From the NCBI RefSeq assembly GCF_018399035.1, contig NZ_CP073760.1, forward strand, positions 124,001 to 188,000: 64,000 nucleotides of DNA, written 5' to 3'. Both the position numbers and the translations under genes were made by a program. The notes below the pieces were generated by a model that had not been told where the DNA came from, made no database searches, and saw only the letters and a program-made list of their open reading frames with translations. Of the stretch, positions 48,012 through 57,527 are shown one piece after another. The first letter of the stretch is position 1. Each line of letters starts with the position of its first letter. The stretch is from Thiocapsa sp. Lineage in GTDB: Bacteria > Pseudomonadota > Gammaproteobacteria > Chromatiales > Chromatiaceae.

Positions 48012-49925
48012 TTATCCGAGGCGCGATAAATCCCTTACGGCGCCGTGGGCGGCGCTGGTCGTCAACAAGGCGTAGGCCTTGAGTGCCGTCGAGACCTGAC
48101 GCTGGCGGTCGCGCGGCTTCCAGGCGGCCGCACCGCGTGCCTCCATGGCGGCCCGGCGTGTGGCAAGGACCTGATCGTCGACGGCGAGATGCATCCGCCG
48201 GCTCGCGATGTCGATCTCGATCCGGTCGCCGTCCTCCACGAGTGCGATCAAGCCGCCTTCGGCCGCCTCGGGCGAGACGTGGCCGATCGACAGCCCCGAG
48301 GTGCCGCCCGAGAAACGTCCGTCCGTGATGAGTGCGCAGTGTTTCCCGAGCCCCTTCGATTTGAGATAGCTGGTCGGGTAGAGCATCTCCTGCATGCCGG
48401 GTCCGCCCTTGGGGCCTTCGTAGCGGATGACCACGACGTCGCCCGCCTTGACCTGCTCGGTGAGAATGGCGGTGACGGCGTCCTCCTGACTCTCGAAGAC
48501 GCGGGCCGGCCCGACGAAGGCGCGCAGAACCGAGGTCGGCACGCTGGTGGTGTAGCGCAGCGCGTCCTTCTCGATCGCGTCGGATTCGAACATGCTCGGG
48601 TCGACCCCGGCGGTCTTCACGATGCAGCCGTCCTCGGCCAGGTTGCCGAAGAGCACCGCGAGGCCGCCGTCGCGGCTGTAGGCATGCTCGAGATCACGGA
48701 TACAGCCCTCGGAGCGGTCCAGGTCCAGATCCGGCCAAAGCTGCGCTTGGCTGAAGGCGACCTGGGTCGGGATGCCGCCCGGTGCGGCCAGATAGCGGCG
48801 ACGCGCCTCTTCATCCTGCGTGTAGCGCACGTCCCAGCGCGCGAGCGCCTCGCCGATTGAAGCGCTGTGCACGGTCGGCAGATCGCGATGGATGAGACCG
48901 GCGCGGTCGAGCTCCGCCAAGATGCCGATCACGCCGCCGGCGCGATGGACATCCTCCATATGATATTTCTGGGTCGAGGGCGCGACCTTGCAGAGGTTGG
49001 GCACGCGGCGACTCAGCCGATCGATGTCCTCCATGGTGAAGGGCACGCCGCCTTCGTAGGCCGCCGCCAACAGATGCAGTACCGTGTTGGTGGACCCGCC
49101 CATGGCGATGTCCAGGCTCATGGCGTTCTCGAACGCCTCGAAGGTCGCGATCGAGCGAGGCAGCGCGCTGGCGTCGTCCTGCTCGTACCAGCGGCGCGCA
49201 AGCGAGACGATCAGCCGGCCGGCCTCCAGGAAAAGATCCTTGCGTGCGGCGTGGGTGGCGAGCAGCGAGCCGTTGCCGGGCAGGCTGAGCCCCAGCGCCT
49301 CGGTCAGGCAGTTCATGGAGTTGGCGGTAAACATGCCGGAGCAGGAGCCGCAGGTCGGACAGGCGGAACGCTCGAGCTCGGCCACCGACGCGTCGCTCTG
49401 TTTCTCGTCACCCGCGGCGACCATGGCATCGACCAGGTCCAGATGCAGCTCTTCACCATTGCGCACGACCTTGCCGGCCTCCATCGGCCCGCCCGAGACG
49501 AAGACGGCCGGGATGTTCAGACGCAATGCGGCCATCAGCATGCCGGGCGTGATCTTGTCGCAGTTGGAGATGCAGACCAAGGCGTCCGCGCAGTGGGCGT
49601 TGGCCATGTACTCGACCGAGTCCGCGATTACCTCGCGCGAGGGCAGGGAATAGAGCATGCCGCCGTGACCCATGGCGATGCCGTCGTCGACCGCGATGGT
49701 GTTGAACTCCTTCGCCACGCCGCCGGCGGCCTCGATCTCGCGCGCGACCAGCTGGCCCAGATCCTTCAGATGGACGTGTCCGGGGACGAACTGGGTGAAG
49801 GAGTTCACGACGGCGATGATCGGCTTGTCGAAATCCCCGTCGGTCATGCCGGTGGCGCGCCAGAGCGCGCGTGCGCCGGCCATGTTGCGGCCATGGGTGG
49901 TGGTGCGGGAGCGGTACTGGGGCAT
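48012..49925 (-). CDS. ilvD: Dihydroxy-acid dehydratase
   Basis: A 637-residue iron-sulfur enzyme that dehydrates dihydroxy-acids in valine and isoleucine synthesis, completing the pathway with ilvIHC at 20-24 kb. Conserved motifs: [40 protein letters not shown] (cluster cysteine), [20 protein letters not shown] and the C-terminal [24 protein letters not shown] 49925 is the family start. It is monocistronic. The C-terminus is about 20 residues longer than in E. coli, mainly through insertions. Confidence 0.96.
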   Translation of the reverse strand: MPQYRSRTTTHGRNMAGARALWRATGMTDGDFDKPIIAVVNSFTQFVPGHVHLKDLGQLVAREIEAAGGVAKEFNTIAVDDGIAMGHGGMLYSLPSREVIADSVEYMANAHCADALVCISNCDKITPGMLMAALRLNIPAVFVSGGPMEAGKVVRNGEELHLDLVDAMVAAGDEKQSDASVAELERSACPTCGSCSGMFTANSMNCLTEALGLSLPGNGSLLATHAARKDLFLEAGRLIVSLARRWYEQDDASALPRSIATFEAFENAMSLDIAMGGSTNTVLHLLAAAYEGGVPFTMEDIDRLSRRVPNLCKVAPSTQKYHMEDVHRAGGVIGILAELDRAGLIHRDLPTVHSASIGEALARWDVRYTQDEEARRRYLAAPGGIPTQVAFSQAQLWPDLDLDRSEGCIRDLEHAYSRDGGLAVLFGNLAEDGCIVKTAGVDPSMFESDAIEKDALRYTTSVPTSVLRAFVGPARVFESQEDAVTAILTEQVKAGDVVVIRYEGPKGGPGMQEMLYPTSYLKSKGLGKHCALITDGRFSGGTSGLSIGHVSPEAAEGGLIALVEDGDRIEIDIASRRMHLAVDDQVLATRRAAMEARGAAAWKPRDRQRQVSTALKAYALLTTSAAHGAVRDLSRLG

Positions 49926-50224
49926 GTGAGGCTACCTGGCGGGGAGGATCGGATCCCGTCAAGTATACCCGGCTGAAACGCGCCCGGCATGGCATGGTGG
50001 GTTGGGTGTTCGCGTTCGACCGCGTGCCGCTAATAACCCCTGCAGATGTGCGTTCTAGGATCCCAAAACGCTTACAAAAAACCGAAACCTGTAGGATGGG
50101 TAGAGCGCAGCGAAACCCATCATCCCGGGCGCCGATGCAGCGCCGGAGGTTCGTAAGCCCACCCCGGCATCCTGTGATTCAAGGTCTTCAGCGTGTTTCC
50201 GAATCGCCGCTTCAACCGATTTCT
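49926..50224. other. Intergenic stretch with a REP-like copy
   Basis: No supported gene. It contains copy c of the GGATGGGT repeat at about 50091-50121. Confidence 0.5.
50091..50121. repeat. GGATGGGT REP-like hairpin, copy c
   Basis: GTAGGATGGGTAGAGCGCAG then CGAAACCCATC, same orientation as copy a. Confidence 0.75.
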
Positions 50225-50308
50225 TGAACCGCGTCCGCGCCGAGGCCGCGGGAGAATGCGAGATTGAGCCCCGCCGCAACCCGCACCCCGGACACGAGAC
50301 GCGGTTCA
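50225..50308. repeat. Stop-codon palindromic element, full copy 4 (TGA variant)
   Basis: TGAACCGCGTC (50225-50235) and GACGCGGTTCA (50298-50308), perfect inverted ends, 84 bp. The last three bases, TCA, are the TGA stop of cowN read on the minus strand. Confidence 0.88.
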
Positions 50309-50602
50309 ACAACACTCCGTTTCGAGGACGTCGAGCTCGGCGATCAGCTCGGGCGCGTCGAGGCGATCGAGCAGGTCGCGGATGTCGTTGAGATGACAGT
50401 GGATGTGATAGAGCTCGTCGTGCGCCGGCCCTTTCTCGCCGTCGAGCTTGGCCGCGAGGTAGGTCCAAAAGGGATCCCGGCGGTCGGGGTCGAGCATCAG
50501 GTCGCGCAGCTCGGAGACGAAGCGCTGCGCCCTGGCATCGCAGTCGAGTCCGAGGAAAGAGATGTAGCGGTCGCTGAAGACGGGTGTGTTGTCGGTGGTC
50601 AT
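50306..50602 (-). CDS. cowN: CowN-like nitrogenase CO-protection protein
   Basis: A 98-residue cytosolic protein. The N-terminal DRYISFLGLDCDARAQRFV, central DPFWTYLAAKLD and the C-terminal LDVLETECC match the small CowN family, which sustains nitrogenase activity when CO is present. A CO-binding nitrogen fixer would fit a purple sulfur bacterium, but no nif gene is in the window. The stop TGA is supplied by an inverted-repeat element. Start ATG 50602. Confidence 0.8.
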   Translation of the reverse strand: MTTDNTPVFSDRYISFLGLDCDARAQRFVSELRDLMLDPDRRDPFWTYLAAKLDGEKGPAHDELYHIHCHLNDIRDLLDRLDAPELIAELDVLETECC

Positions 50603-50688
50603 CGTGGCTCGGGAAGCGGGTGATCGGGAACGTTTCGATCATGCTAGCGCATCCCGCGCGGGAGGAGAAACAGCCGGTTTGTAGCTGG

Positions 50689-50721
50689 AGGATGGGTTTC
50701 GCTGCGCTCTACCCATCCTAC
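50689..50721. repeat. GGATGGGT REP-like hairpin, copy d
   Basis: AGGATGGGTTTCGCTGCGC then TCTACCCATCCTACG, reverse orientation. It lies between cowN and the hydrolase gene. Confidence 0.8.
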
Positions 50722-50855
50722 GATCCGGCGTTGGCGGGTGGGGGTATAATCGCGCGACCTGTTTGAAATCAAAACGGCCCGGGGTCGGCTCATGCCGAGC
50801 CGCCCGGCCGAGACGGCCGTACACCACCGACAATTCCAAGGCGGGAGATGTGAGC

Positions 50856-51803
50856 ATGACCGGAGAGACCATGACAGGAAAGACCAGGACAGCGACCGAG
50901 AAAACCGCCGATCGCAAGGGGCGGGGGGCTCCTCTCGGCGAGGCGCTCGACGCACCGCGTTTGCAGTTCAAGAGCGCAGACGGCTGGCAGATCGCCTATT
51001 ACGCCGACACCTCCGCCAGCGGGCGCCCGCTGGTGCTCGTTCACAGCGTCAACGCCGCGCCGAGCAGCTTCGAGGTCAAGCCGCTGTTCGAGCACTATCG
51101 ATCGCAACGCCCCGTCTACAGCCTCGATCTTCCCGGATTCGGCCACTCCGAGCGTCGCCCGGCGGGCTATAGCCCACAGCTCTTTGCGGACGTGCTCGCC
51201 CGGTTCCTGGAGCAGGTCGTCGGGCAACCCGCGGATCTGGTTGCGCTGTCGCTCAGCGCAGAATTTGCGGCGCGCGCGATCGGCAACAAACCCGGCTCGG
51301 TCGCCTCTCTGGCGCTCATCGCGCCGACCGGATTCAGCCAACGCGTTCCGCCCGGGCCGGGTTTCGGACGGATCGTCCACCCGATCCTGAAGACCCCCGG
51401 ACTGAGTCAAGCCCTCTTCAATCTCGTCGCATCCAAGCGCAGTATCCGCCACTACCTCGGACAATCCTTCGTCGGCGAGCCGACGCAGGAGATCCTCGAC
51501 TACGCCTACGCCACAGCACATCAGCCGGGAGCACGACACGCCCCGCTGGTCTTTCTCTCGATGCAACTCTTCACCCCCGACGCGAGCGACCGGCTCTACG
51601 CCAAGCTCACCGATCTGCCCGTGCTCGCCATCGCCGACCGCGACCCCTACATCGACTTCGAGCGGCTCGACGACTTCGTCGCCCGTCACCCGAATTGGTC
51701 CCGCCAGCGGTTGGCACCGAACATGGGCCTGCCGCAATGGGAGCGCTTGCCCGAGACCGTTGCCGCTCTCGACGGCTTCTGGGCGAAGTCGGGCGACCGG
51801 TAG
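50856..51803 (+). CDS. Alpha/beta-hydrolase-fold protein with degenerate catalytic motifs
   Basis: A 315-residue protein with the alpha/beta hydrolase fold: LVLVHSVNAAPSSFEVKPLF (oxyanion region), VYSLDLPGFGHSER, then the nucleophile elbow ALSLSAEFAA in place of GxSxG. An acid residue is seen in ADRDPYIDF, but the catalytic-histidine position reads NMGLPQWERLPE, with no histidine. It may be a pseudoenzyme or use another mechanism. The N-terminal 30 residues are polar and possibly disordered. ATG 50856 has GGGAG nine bases upstream. The stop TAG lies inside a GGATGGGT repeat. Confidence 0.75.
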   Translation: MTGETMTGKTRTATEKTADRKGRGAPLGEALDAPRLQFKSADGWQIAYYADTSASGRPLVLVHSVNAAPSSFEVKPLFEHYRSQRPVYSLDLPGFGHSERRPAGYSPQLFADVLARFLEQVVGQPADLVALSLSAEFAARAIGNKPGSVASLALIAPTGFSQRVPPGPGFGRIVHPILKTPGLSQALFNLVASKRSIRHYLGQSFVGEPTQEILDYAYATAHQPGARHAPLVFLSMQLFTPDASDRLYAKLTDLPVLAIADRDPYIDFERLDDFVARHPNWSRQRLAPNMGLPQWERLPETVAALDGFWAKSGDR

Positions 51804-51833
51804 GATGGGTAGAGCGACAGCGAAACCCATCCT
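51800..51833. repeat. GGATGGGT REP-like hairpin, copy e
   Basis: GTAGGATGGGTAGAGCGACA then GCGAAACCCATCC. The TAG at 51801-51803 is the stop of the hydrolase gene. The following CAAACCGCCGCGTTGCCGGG is also found after copy g near 54213, so the repeat unit is longer than the hairpin. Confidence 0.8.
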
Positions 51834-51881
51834 CCAAACCGCCGCGTTGCCGGGTGTCGGTCCGATGCGCTTGGCGCGGGC

Positions 51882-51940
51882 TGGATGGGTTTCGCTTCGC
51901 TCTACCCATCCTACGTGTTTCGCTTCGCTCTACCCATCCA
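51882..51940. repeat. GGATGGGT REP-like hairpin, copy f plus partial copy
   Basis: CTGGATGGGTTTCGCTTCGC then TCTACCCATCCTACG, followed at once by a partial unit TTTCGCTTCGCTCTACCCATCC. Confidence 0.8.
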
Positions 51941-51961
51941 AAAACATCGCATACCGCGCTG

Positions 51962-51972
51962 GGCGCGGTTTA
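51962..51972. repeat. Half copy of the stop-codon palindromic end
   Basis: GGCGCGGTTTA with no matching arm at the expected distance to the left, where REP-like copies lie instead. Confidence 0.5.
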
Positions 51973-52038
51973 AGTCGCACCTTGGTCGCTGATGAGCCAA
52001 AGGTTTGGTGGTCTGGCCGGGGTTCTTTCGGTTCGCCG

Positions 52039-53586
52039 CTAAACCGTCTCGACCTCGAACCCCACCAGCGCACGCCGCTCGCGGCTGAATTCGATGCCGA
52101 TCAGATGGATGGGTTGGCCGGCGGCGCGGTATTTGTCCGCATAGCCGCGATCCTTGATCTGCTGGAGCGCGCGTCCCTCGGGCGCCAGCTCCACGACCTT
52201 GAATTCAAACAGCCAGATCTGGCTGTTGAACTTGAGGGTCAGGTCGATCCGGCCCTGATTGGCGGAATCCTCCGGCGTCAGGTCCAGCCCCAGCGCGGCA
52301 AGGTGGCTGTAGAAGACGCTGGCGTAGAAGCCCTCGTATCGGGCGATCGGATGGCCATCGTGCCACTGATGCGGAATGGCGGCGAAGAGCGCCTCGACAT
52401 GGGCGCGCAGGGCGCTGAAATCGCCACTCACCAGCACGTCGTAGAGCCGGCTCGCCAGCTCGCTGGCCTGCCCCGGCTGACCGATCAGCGTCTTTGCCAG
52501 GCTGTCGTTCAGTGCCGTCTCGACCTCCAGGTTCGGATAGCCCAGGGTGTATTCGAGCCGCGCCCCGGTACGCCGTGTGCCCGTGAAGGTCAGGTAGCCG
52601 CTCTGCCACAACAGCGCCTCGGGGGTCAGGTGATCGACATCAAAGGCGGACAAGAGCGCCTCGTCGGCGCGCAAGCGTGCCAACCGCGGGGTAAAAAAAC
52701 CGCGCTCGGTGAGCAGATCGACCAGAAACGTCGGCGTACCGGTCTCGAACCACCAGGAGCGAAACTCGCGTTTTTGAAACAGCAACAACAGATCGAAGGG
52801 GTTGTAGACGGCCTCCCCCGTCCAGTTGTAGCCGTTGTACCAGTCGCGTATCCGATCCCGGTCCAGGTTCTCGAGCTCCGGCGCAAAAATGGTATCCACA
52901 TCCTGCTCGGTATAGCCGCAGATCGCGGAATAGGTTGTATCCACTGTGATGTCGTTCAGGTTGTTGAGCCCCGAAAAGATGCTCACCTTGCTGAATTTGC
53001 TCACCCCGGTGAGGAAGGCGAAACGGATATGAGCGTCGGATCCCTTGATCACCGAGTAGAGGTTACGCAGCCCGTCGCGCATGGCGCGAGCCGTGTCGCG
53101 GTCGCTGAGATGATCGAGGATCGGCTTGTCGTATTCGTCCACCAAGACCACGACACGTTGTCCGTAATGGGCGTGGGTCTTGCGAATCAGCTCGCCGAAG
53201 GCCCCGGCGATGTCGAGTCCCGGATGCACCTCGACCGCCAAAACCTCGCGGTTGATGCGTATCAGATCCGCGATGCGTGCGTCCAGTGCGTCGCGACTCT
53301 GCAGCACACCCTCCGCAAAGCTGATCCGGATCACCGGATAGCGTGTCGACCAGTCCCAGTGCGGATGGATCGCCAGGCCCCGGAACAGCGGCTCGTTCCC
53401 GGCGAACAGCTCGGCCAGCGTGTCGATCAGCAGCGATTTTCCGAAGCGACGCGGACGTGAGAGGAAATACTGGCTGCCTTCTGCGATCAATTGCCGGATG
53501 AAGTCGGTCTTGTCCACATAGTAAAAGTCGTCGTCTCGTATCTTGGCGAAGGTCTGAATCCCGATCGGCAGTTTGCGGCGGTGCAT
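52039..53586 (-). CDS. AAA-ATPase-like / PD-(D/E)XK nuclease-family protein
   Basis: A 515-residue protein of the paired AAA-ATPase_like plus PD-(D/E)XK type common in accessory genomes. The N-terminus has IGIQTFAKIRDDDFYYVDKT, a Walker A-like SRPRRFGKSLLID and Walker B VVVLVDEYDKPI. The C-terminal nuclease-like domain has GRIDLTLKFNSQIWLFEFKV (D...EFK) and GYADKYRAAG. Function unknown; a role in DNA processing or defence has been suggested for relatives. ATG 53586 has GAGG seven bases upstream and is preferred to the longer frame. It adjoins a decayed defence region. Confidence 0.85.
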   Translation of the reverse strand: MHRRKLPIGIQTFAKIRDDDFYYVDKTDFIRQLIAEGSQYFLSRPRRFGKSLLIDTLAELFAGNEPLFRGLAIHPHWDWSTRYPVIRISFAEGVLQSRDALDARIADLIRINREVLAVEVHPGLDIAGAFGELIRKTHAHYGQRVVVLVDEYDKPILDHLSDRDTARAMRDGLRNLYSVIKGSDAHIRFAFLTGVSKFSKVSIFSGLNNLNDITVDTTYSAICGYTEQDVDTIFAPELENLDRDRIRDWYNGYNWTGEAVYNPFDLLLLFQKREFRSWWFETGTPTFLVDLLTERGFFTPRLARLRADEALLSAFDVDHLTPEALLWQSGYLTFTGTRRTGARLEYTLGYPNLEVETALNDSLAKTLIGQPGQASELASRLYDVLVSGDFSALRAHVEALFAAIPHQWHDGHPIARYEGFYASVFYSHLAALGLDLTPEDSANQGRIDLTLKFNSQIWLFEFKVVELAPEGRALQQIKDRGYADKYRAAGQPIHLIGIEFSRERRALVGFEVETV

Positions 53587-54339
53587 GGCTGACCTCGGCA
53601 GGCTGTGCATGATCCTAGATCCGGCAGTTGACCGCTTCGTGCCACATGCAAGGGTCTGACGTCGTTGAGGATATTGGCCACATGACGCCTCACCCGCCGG
53701 GTGATGGCCGCTACGGCCCTTGGAGCACGCTCCGCGCGGCGCCCGACTGCGTTGCAACGCGTTGTCGTAGAACCACTACGACGCCTCGTCGCGCCTTGCC
53801 GGACACCACGCGGGACGCACTCCAGGGGCCGTTCAACTGCCGGATCTTGGATGATGAGCGTGGCAGCGATTGAGCGATCCGACCTCAGCCTAACGGGTCG
53901 GCGAAGGCCTGTCATGCTGGGTTTCAACGCCGGACTTGCCCGCTTGATCATCTTGGATCAAGCGCAGGTCGCCGCGGAGGCGCGTGCCCTGGCGGCGCAG
54001 CGAGAGAGCACGGGCGATCTTCTGGAGACCCTGGATCTGATCGAGACTGATTGCGTAGGGATTCGGCATTCCGGATATCCGAAGTCAAAGGGGCGCACGC
54101 AACGACTGACGTTGCGATGCTCCGCTTGACTCGTAGTGACAATTCAGAAACACGGGGAACACCTTTATGAACGCGTAGGATGGGTAGAGCCTCAGCGAAA
54201 CCCATCCTCCAAACCGCCGTGTTGCCGGGTTGCGCACCGCCGATTGATCTTTGGATGACGTTGGGTCGTCCGGCGCGGTTTCCTTCGTTTCTTCGATGAT
54301 TGCGGGAAGCCGTGTTCCGTTCCCGGTCTCTACTGGCCC
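53587..54339. other. Degenerate stretch, no intact gene
   Basis: A frame near 53890-54050 (MLGFNAGLARLIILDQAQ) is short and without a recognised domain. It may be a remnant. A GGATGGGT repeat copy lies at 54175-54209. Confidence 0.4.
54175..54209. repeat. GGATGGGT REP-like hairpin, copy g
   Basis: GTAGGATGGGTAGAGCCTCA then GCGAAACCCATCC, followed by the same CAAACCGCCG-type flank as copy e. Confidence 0.8.
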
Positions 54340-55085
54340 TTATGCTGCAGGCAATGCATCCGCATTGTCTCGACAAGAACACAGCATTACCCATTCAGGG
54401 TAACCACCTCTTTGACCGACAAGCGACATGCCCGCCACCCTCACCCCAGAGCCCCGCGCCCGAGGCATCATCGCCCAGCACCCAAGCCACAACCTCCAGC
54501 GGATCCTCGCCGTCGGCCAGTTTCCGATCCCCTTCGTGTAGCAAGCCGAGTACGCCCCCGAGCGTTTCCCCGGCCCGCAAGCGCCGGGTGCGGCATCCAG
54601 CGCGAACAGGCGGCCCTGGTAGGTGGGTTGGCCGCGCCGGCGAATTCGCGGAGTGCTTCGCCCAGGCGGACCTCGGCCTTTTGCCATTGCTCCAGGTCGG
54701 TCGCCCGGAACATCGGCCCGTGCTCGCCGAAGACCTGGCGGATCAAGGCGGGCGGTGCTTTGTCGGCCGGCAGCAGCACACCCAGCGCATGGAGCCGCAG
54801 GCCGGGTCCAGTAGCTTCAGGGTAGATCCAGCCGATGGTTTCATCCTCGCCCCACAGCGGGGCGATGTCGGCATCGTTGAGCAGGTTCAGCACCTGCAGC
54901 AGCGCCGCCTCGCGCGGGAAGAGGCGACCCTGCGGCGAGAACCGGTCAAACAGCCCCGCAGGTCTTGGCTCAACTCGTCGAAGACGCTGAACAGATAGGT
55001 TCGGTAGGCATCCCCCGTTTCACCCAGTCCGGTGCCGGCCAGCCGCGCATAGAGCTGAAACCCTTTCGCCCGGAAGCCATTGCCG
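54340..55085 (-). pseudogene. Remnant of a PglX/Eco57I-like DNA methyltransferase
   Basis: On the minus strand a frame reads GFQLYARLAGTGLGETGDAY, RTYLFSVFDELSQDL, then shifts by one base near 54957 into LFDRFSPQGRLFPREAALLQ, LNLLNDADIAPLWGEDETIG and WIY. This is the N-terminal signature of large adenine-specific methyltransferases. The usual continuation (QYFN and the catalytic region) is missing; further fragments down to 54340 are scrambled. The gene is dead. Confidence 0.65.
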
Positions 55086-55464
55086 ACCGATTCGACCAGC
55101 CATGCGGGTCGGGAAATTCCAGAGTCAGCCCCAAGCGCCCGGCATTGGCGCTTTGGTTGCGGTCCAACGTCGCGAATCGTTGCAGGCCAATCTCCCGGGC
55201 GACGGCAATGTGCAGAGCATCGGCGCCGCGCAAACCCTGCCGAGAGTCATCCACCAAGTTCGCGGCTGTGCGGTAAGCAGTGCGTGAGACGGGTATCAGC
55301 GTTAGGCCGCCGCTGTTGAGGCGCGCGAACAAGGCGAGCACGATGCCGGCCTGGTCGGCGCTGACCAGTGGTTCGGCATTTGACCCAAACCATGCCTCGA
55401 CCTGAGCCGTGCCGGTTTCTCAAGTCATCAAGGCAACCCAGACACTGGTGTCGACGTAGATCAT
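55086..55464 (-). pseudogene. VapC-like PIN-domain toxin remnant
   Basis: From ATG 55464: MIYVDTSVWVALMT, then an in-frame TGA, ETGTAQVEAWFGSNAEPLVS, then a deletion compared with normal PIN domains, and the C-terminal block GLRGADALHIAVA and ATLDRNQSANA with the catalytic aspartates. The start overlaps the stop of the antitoxin remnant (TGATG). It cannot be active as written. Confidence 0.75.
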
Positions 55465-55700
55465 CAATAGCGATCCGACTGCCGCATGGCTTCCACGACC
55501 GACTCACCCTCGGGGAGACCTGCCCGCAATGTCCTAACCTCATGCAGAAAAGCCGCTTTATCAAAGGGCTCCGCCAGCTCGATGGCCCGACGGATCGGTT
55601 CCTCCCGGGCGGGCAGATTGGAGATCCACTCCTCCAACGCCCGGTCGTAACCGGCTGCTGGATCATGGGGGCCCGAATGGTGCAGGAAAAACCACGACAA
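55464..55700 (-). CDS. Antitoxin remnant (Phd/VapB type)
   Basis: A 78-residue frame. Its C-terminus (FLHEVRTLRAGLPEGESVVE) matches the end of Phd-family antitoxins next to PIN toxins. The centre appears shortened and the N-terminus (MSWFFLHHSGPHDPAAGYDR) does not look like a DNA-binding antitoxin domain. It is probably a degraded antitoxin coupled to the dead toxin gene. Confidence 0.5.
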   Translation of the reverse strand: MSWFFLHHSGPHDPAAGYDRALEEWISNLPAREEPIRRAIELAEPFDKAAFLHEVRTLRAGLPEGESVVEAMRQSDRY

Positions 55701-55735
55701 GGACTTCCGTTGTATCGTCGACTACAAGGATCTCT

Positions 55736-56581
55736 TCAAGAATGCTCGAGAAATCCCAGCAGGGCGCCGACATGGTCCTCGATGCGATCGACCGAATCAT
55801 GATCGGCGCCGTCGATCTCCAGCAGACGCACATGCGTTCCCGAGGATCGTGCATGGATCAGGCGCGCATCCTCTACCGGAACCACGCGATCGGCTCGGCC
55901 GTGCACCAGCAAGACAGGACAGGTGATGCGGGTGATTGTGTTCATGGGCGCGATGGTGTCGAAGCGGTGTCCGATCAGCCATTCCACGTAGCGGATGATC
56001 CCGAAGACAATCGGAGCGGGGAGATGCAGATGACGCACCGATGCCTCGGTCACGCGGGCGGGGTGGGCGAACGCGGCGACGCTGATCACGGCCGCGATGT
56101 CCGGGTTGCGCGATGCCTCGAACAGGGCGGCGCCTGCCCCGACGGAGTGACCGAGCACGGCGACACAGTCGGCTCGTCCCGGGTGATGCCGCTTGAGCCA
56201 GGCGATGGCCATCCCGAGATCCTCGGCGAACCGCGGCAGGGAGGAAAAGGTATCGGCGTCGCTCCCGCCGTGATTGCGGGCATCGAAGAGCAGGACGTTG
56301 AAGCCGGCCTGTCGAAAGGGGATTGCCAGAGGCAGCATCAACTCCGCGTTGCCGCCCCAGCCGTGCAGGACGACGAGTGTGCGTGTCGAGTCCGCTGCCG
56401 CAAGCAGCCAGCCGAAGAGGGATCGGCGTCGCACGGTCGGAATGCGAACGGCTTCGAAGTCGAGTCCGGCGTCCGCCGGCGTGCCGGTTTCGCGCAGCCG
56501 TGGTGCACGAAAACCCAAGTGCACCCCGGCCGGGATTGCGGCTGCGGCCAAAACGGCGAAGAGACTCAGGGTCGTGAGCAT
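55736..56581 (-). CDS. Alpha/beta hydrolase with N-terminal membrane anchor
   Basis: A 281-residue protein. An N-terminal hydrophobic segment (LTTLSLFAVLAAAAIPAGVH) anchors or exports it. The hydrolase domain has HGWGGNAELML (oxyanion), FNVLLFDARNHGGSD, the nucleophile GHSVGAGAAL, acid in VHGRADRVVP and histidine in IDGADHDSVD, so the triad is complete. It belongs to the serine aminopeptidase/monoacylglycerol lipase-like group; substrate unknown. ATG 56581 is preferred to the longer arginine-rich frame. Confidence 0.85.
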   Translation of the reverse strand: MLTTLSLFAVLAAAAIPAGVHLGFRAPRLRETGTPADAGLDFEAVRIPTVRRRSLFGWLLAAADSTRTLVVLHGWGGNAELMLPLAIPFRQAGFNVLLFDARNHGGSDADTFSSLPRFAEDLGMAIAWLKRHHPGRADCVAVLGHSVGAGAALFEASRNPDIAAVISVAAFAHPARVTEASVRHLHLPAPIVFGIIRYVEWLIGHRFDTIAPMNTITRITCPVLLVHGRADRVVPVEDARLIHARSSGTHVRLLEIDGADHDSVDRIEDHVGALLGFLEHS

Positions 56582-56948
56582 GTCGGTCGAGCTCCGATAC
56601 GGCTTGGAAGACTGCGCCCGAACCGTCGACCTTTCCCGGTCGTCTTCAGCGTACAGTGTTCGAAAAGAGTAAGATGATGGCGTCGGCCTGCCTTTCCAAA
56701 CGCTCCGGTCGGGAAGCCTCCTCTTTGAGCGAGACGCCCGAGATCCGGCGGTCTCGGTGCAGGACCGTCGGTCTTGGCATAGACTGAAGACAACACACTC
56801 ATGCCCTCGAGCGCGTTGCGAAGGACGGGACCGCCACCGGCCGCGCACCCTCGAGACGGAGATCTCCGGGTCGTCGTGAGTGGCGCCCCGCTCATTTCCA
56901 TCGCCGAGCCAGAGGGCGTTGCCTTCGTCGTCCGGACAGGAGCTCAAC
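56582..56948. other. Divergent intergenic region
   Basis: No supported gene in 370 bp. It should hold promoters for the hydrolase and the exported protein. Confidence 0.35.
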
Positions 56949-57407
56949 ATGGTTCATGTCTCCCGCCCACGGCTTCACGGTTTGCTTGTCGCCGCGGTCT
57001 TCCTGCTCCTTGTGCCTTATGCCGCTCTCGGCGCCTCCGCCATGTCCGGGCCGGCTTGGGATGCTTGCCGCGATCGCGTGATCGCGAGCCTCGAGGCTGC
57101 CGGGCTGCGGGATTTCGGCGATGTGAGCGCCTATACGGGTGCGACCGGCACCGGCGCGCTCCAAGCGGTCATCGATCAATGCGGTTATCGCTCCGAGCGC
57201 ATCGGACCGGCCTTTTGCGATGATCTCTACGAGCAGGTCTATGCGGCTTGCCGCGAGGATGGCTTCGAGGGCATGAGCATGGCCGCGACCTCCTGGGTTC
57301 TGATCTTCCATCCCGACGGCCCGCTCGTGGAGCGGTTGAGGAGGGTGTGCACCCAGCCGGCGACGATCGACCGGAGGGGGTTCGGTCGTCTGATCTGCGG
57401 GGAGTGA
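56949..57407 (+). CDS. Hypothetical exported protein
   Basis: A 152-residue protein with a clear signal peptide (LHGLLVAAVFLLLVPYAALG, cleavage near ASA). The mature part has six cysteines (ACRDR, DQCGY, FCDDL, AACRED, RVCTQ and LICGE), probably three disulfides. I recognise no family. AGGAG seven bases before ATG 56949 supports the start. Confidence 0.65.
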   Translation: MVHVSRPRLHGLLVAAVFLLLVPYAALGASAMSGPAWDACRDRVIASLEAAGLRDFGDVSAYTGATGTGALQAVIDQCGYRSERIGPAFCDDLYEQVYAACREDGFEGMSMAATSWVLIFHPDGPLVERLRRVCTQPATIDRRGFGRLICGE

Positions 57408-57527
57408 GTGCCTGGACGGCCTCGCAGGGCCTGAGGCGGCGACGCGGTCCAACGGCGAGGCGTGAATCGGGGATCCGTCGGTCGGGCGTCGTTGCGCCGG
57501 ATCGTCACACCGCAAGTCAATCGCCGT

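Noticed and set aside
50055..50642. 195-codon minus frame overlapping cowN
   Set aside because: It contains translated REP-like repeat sequence and arginine-rich residues; cowN is in another frame.
54468..54893. 141-codon frame as an intact protein
   Set aside because: It starts inside the methylase signature and continues into scrambled sequence; treated as part of the pseudogene.
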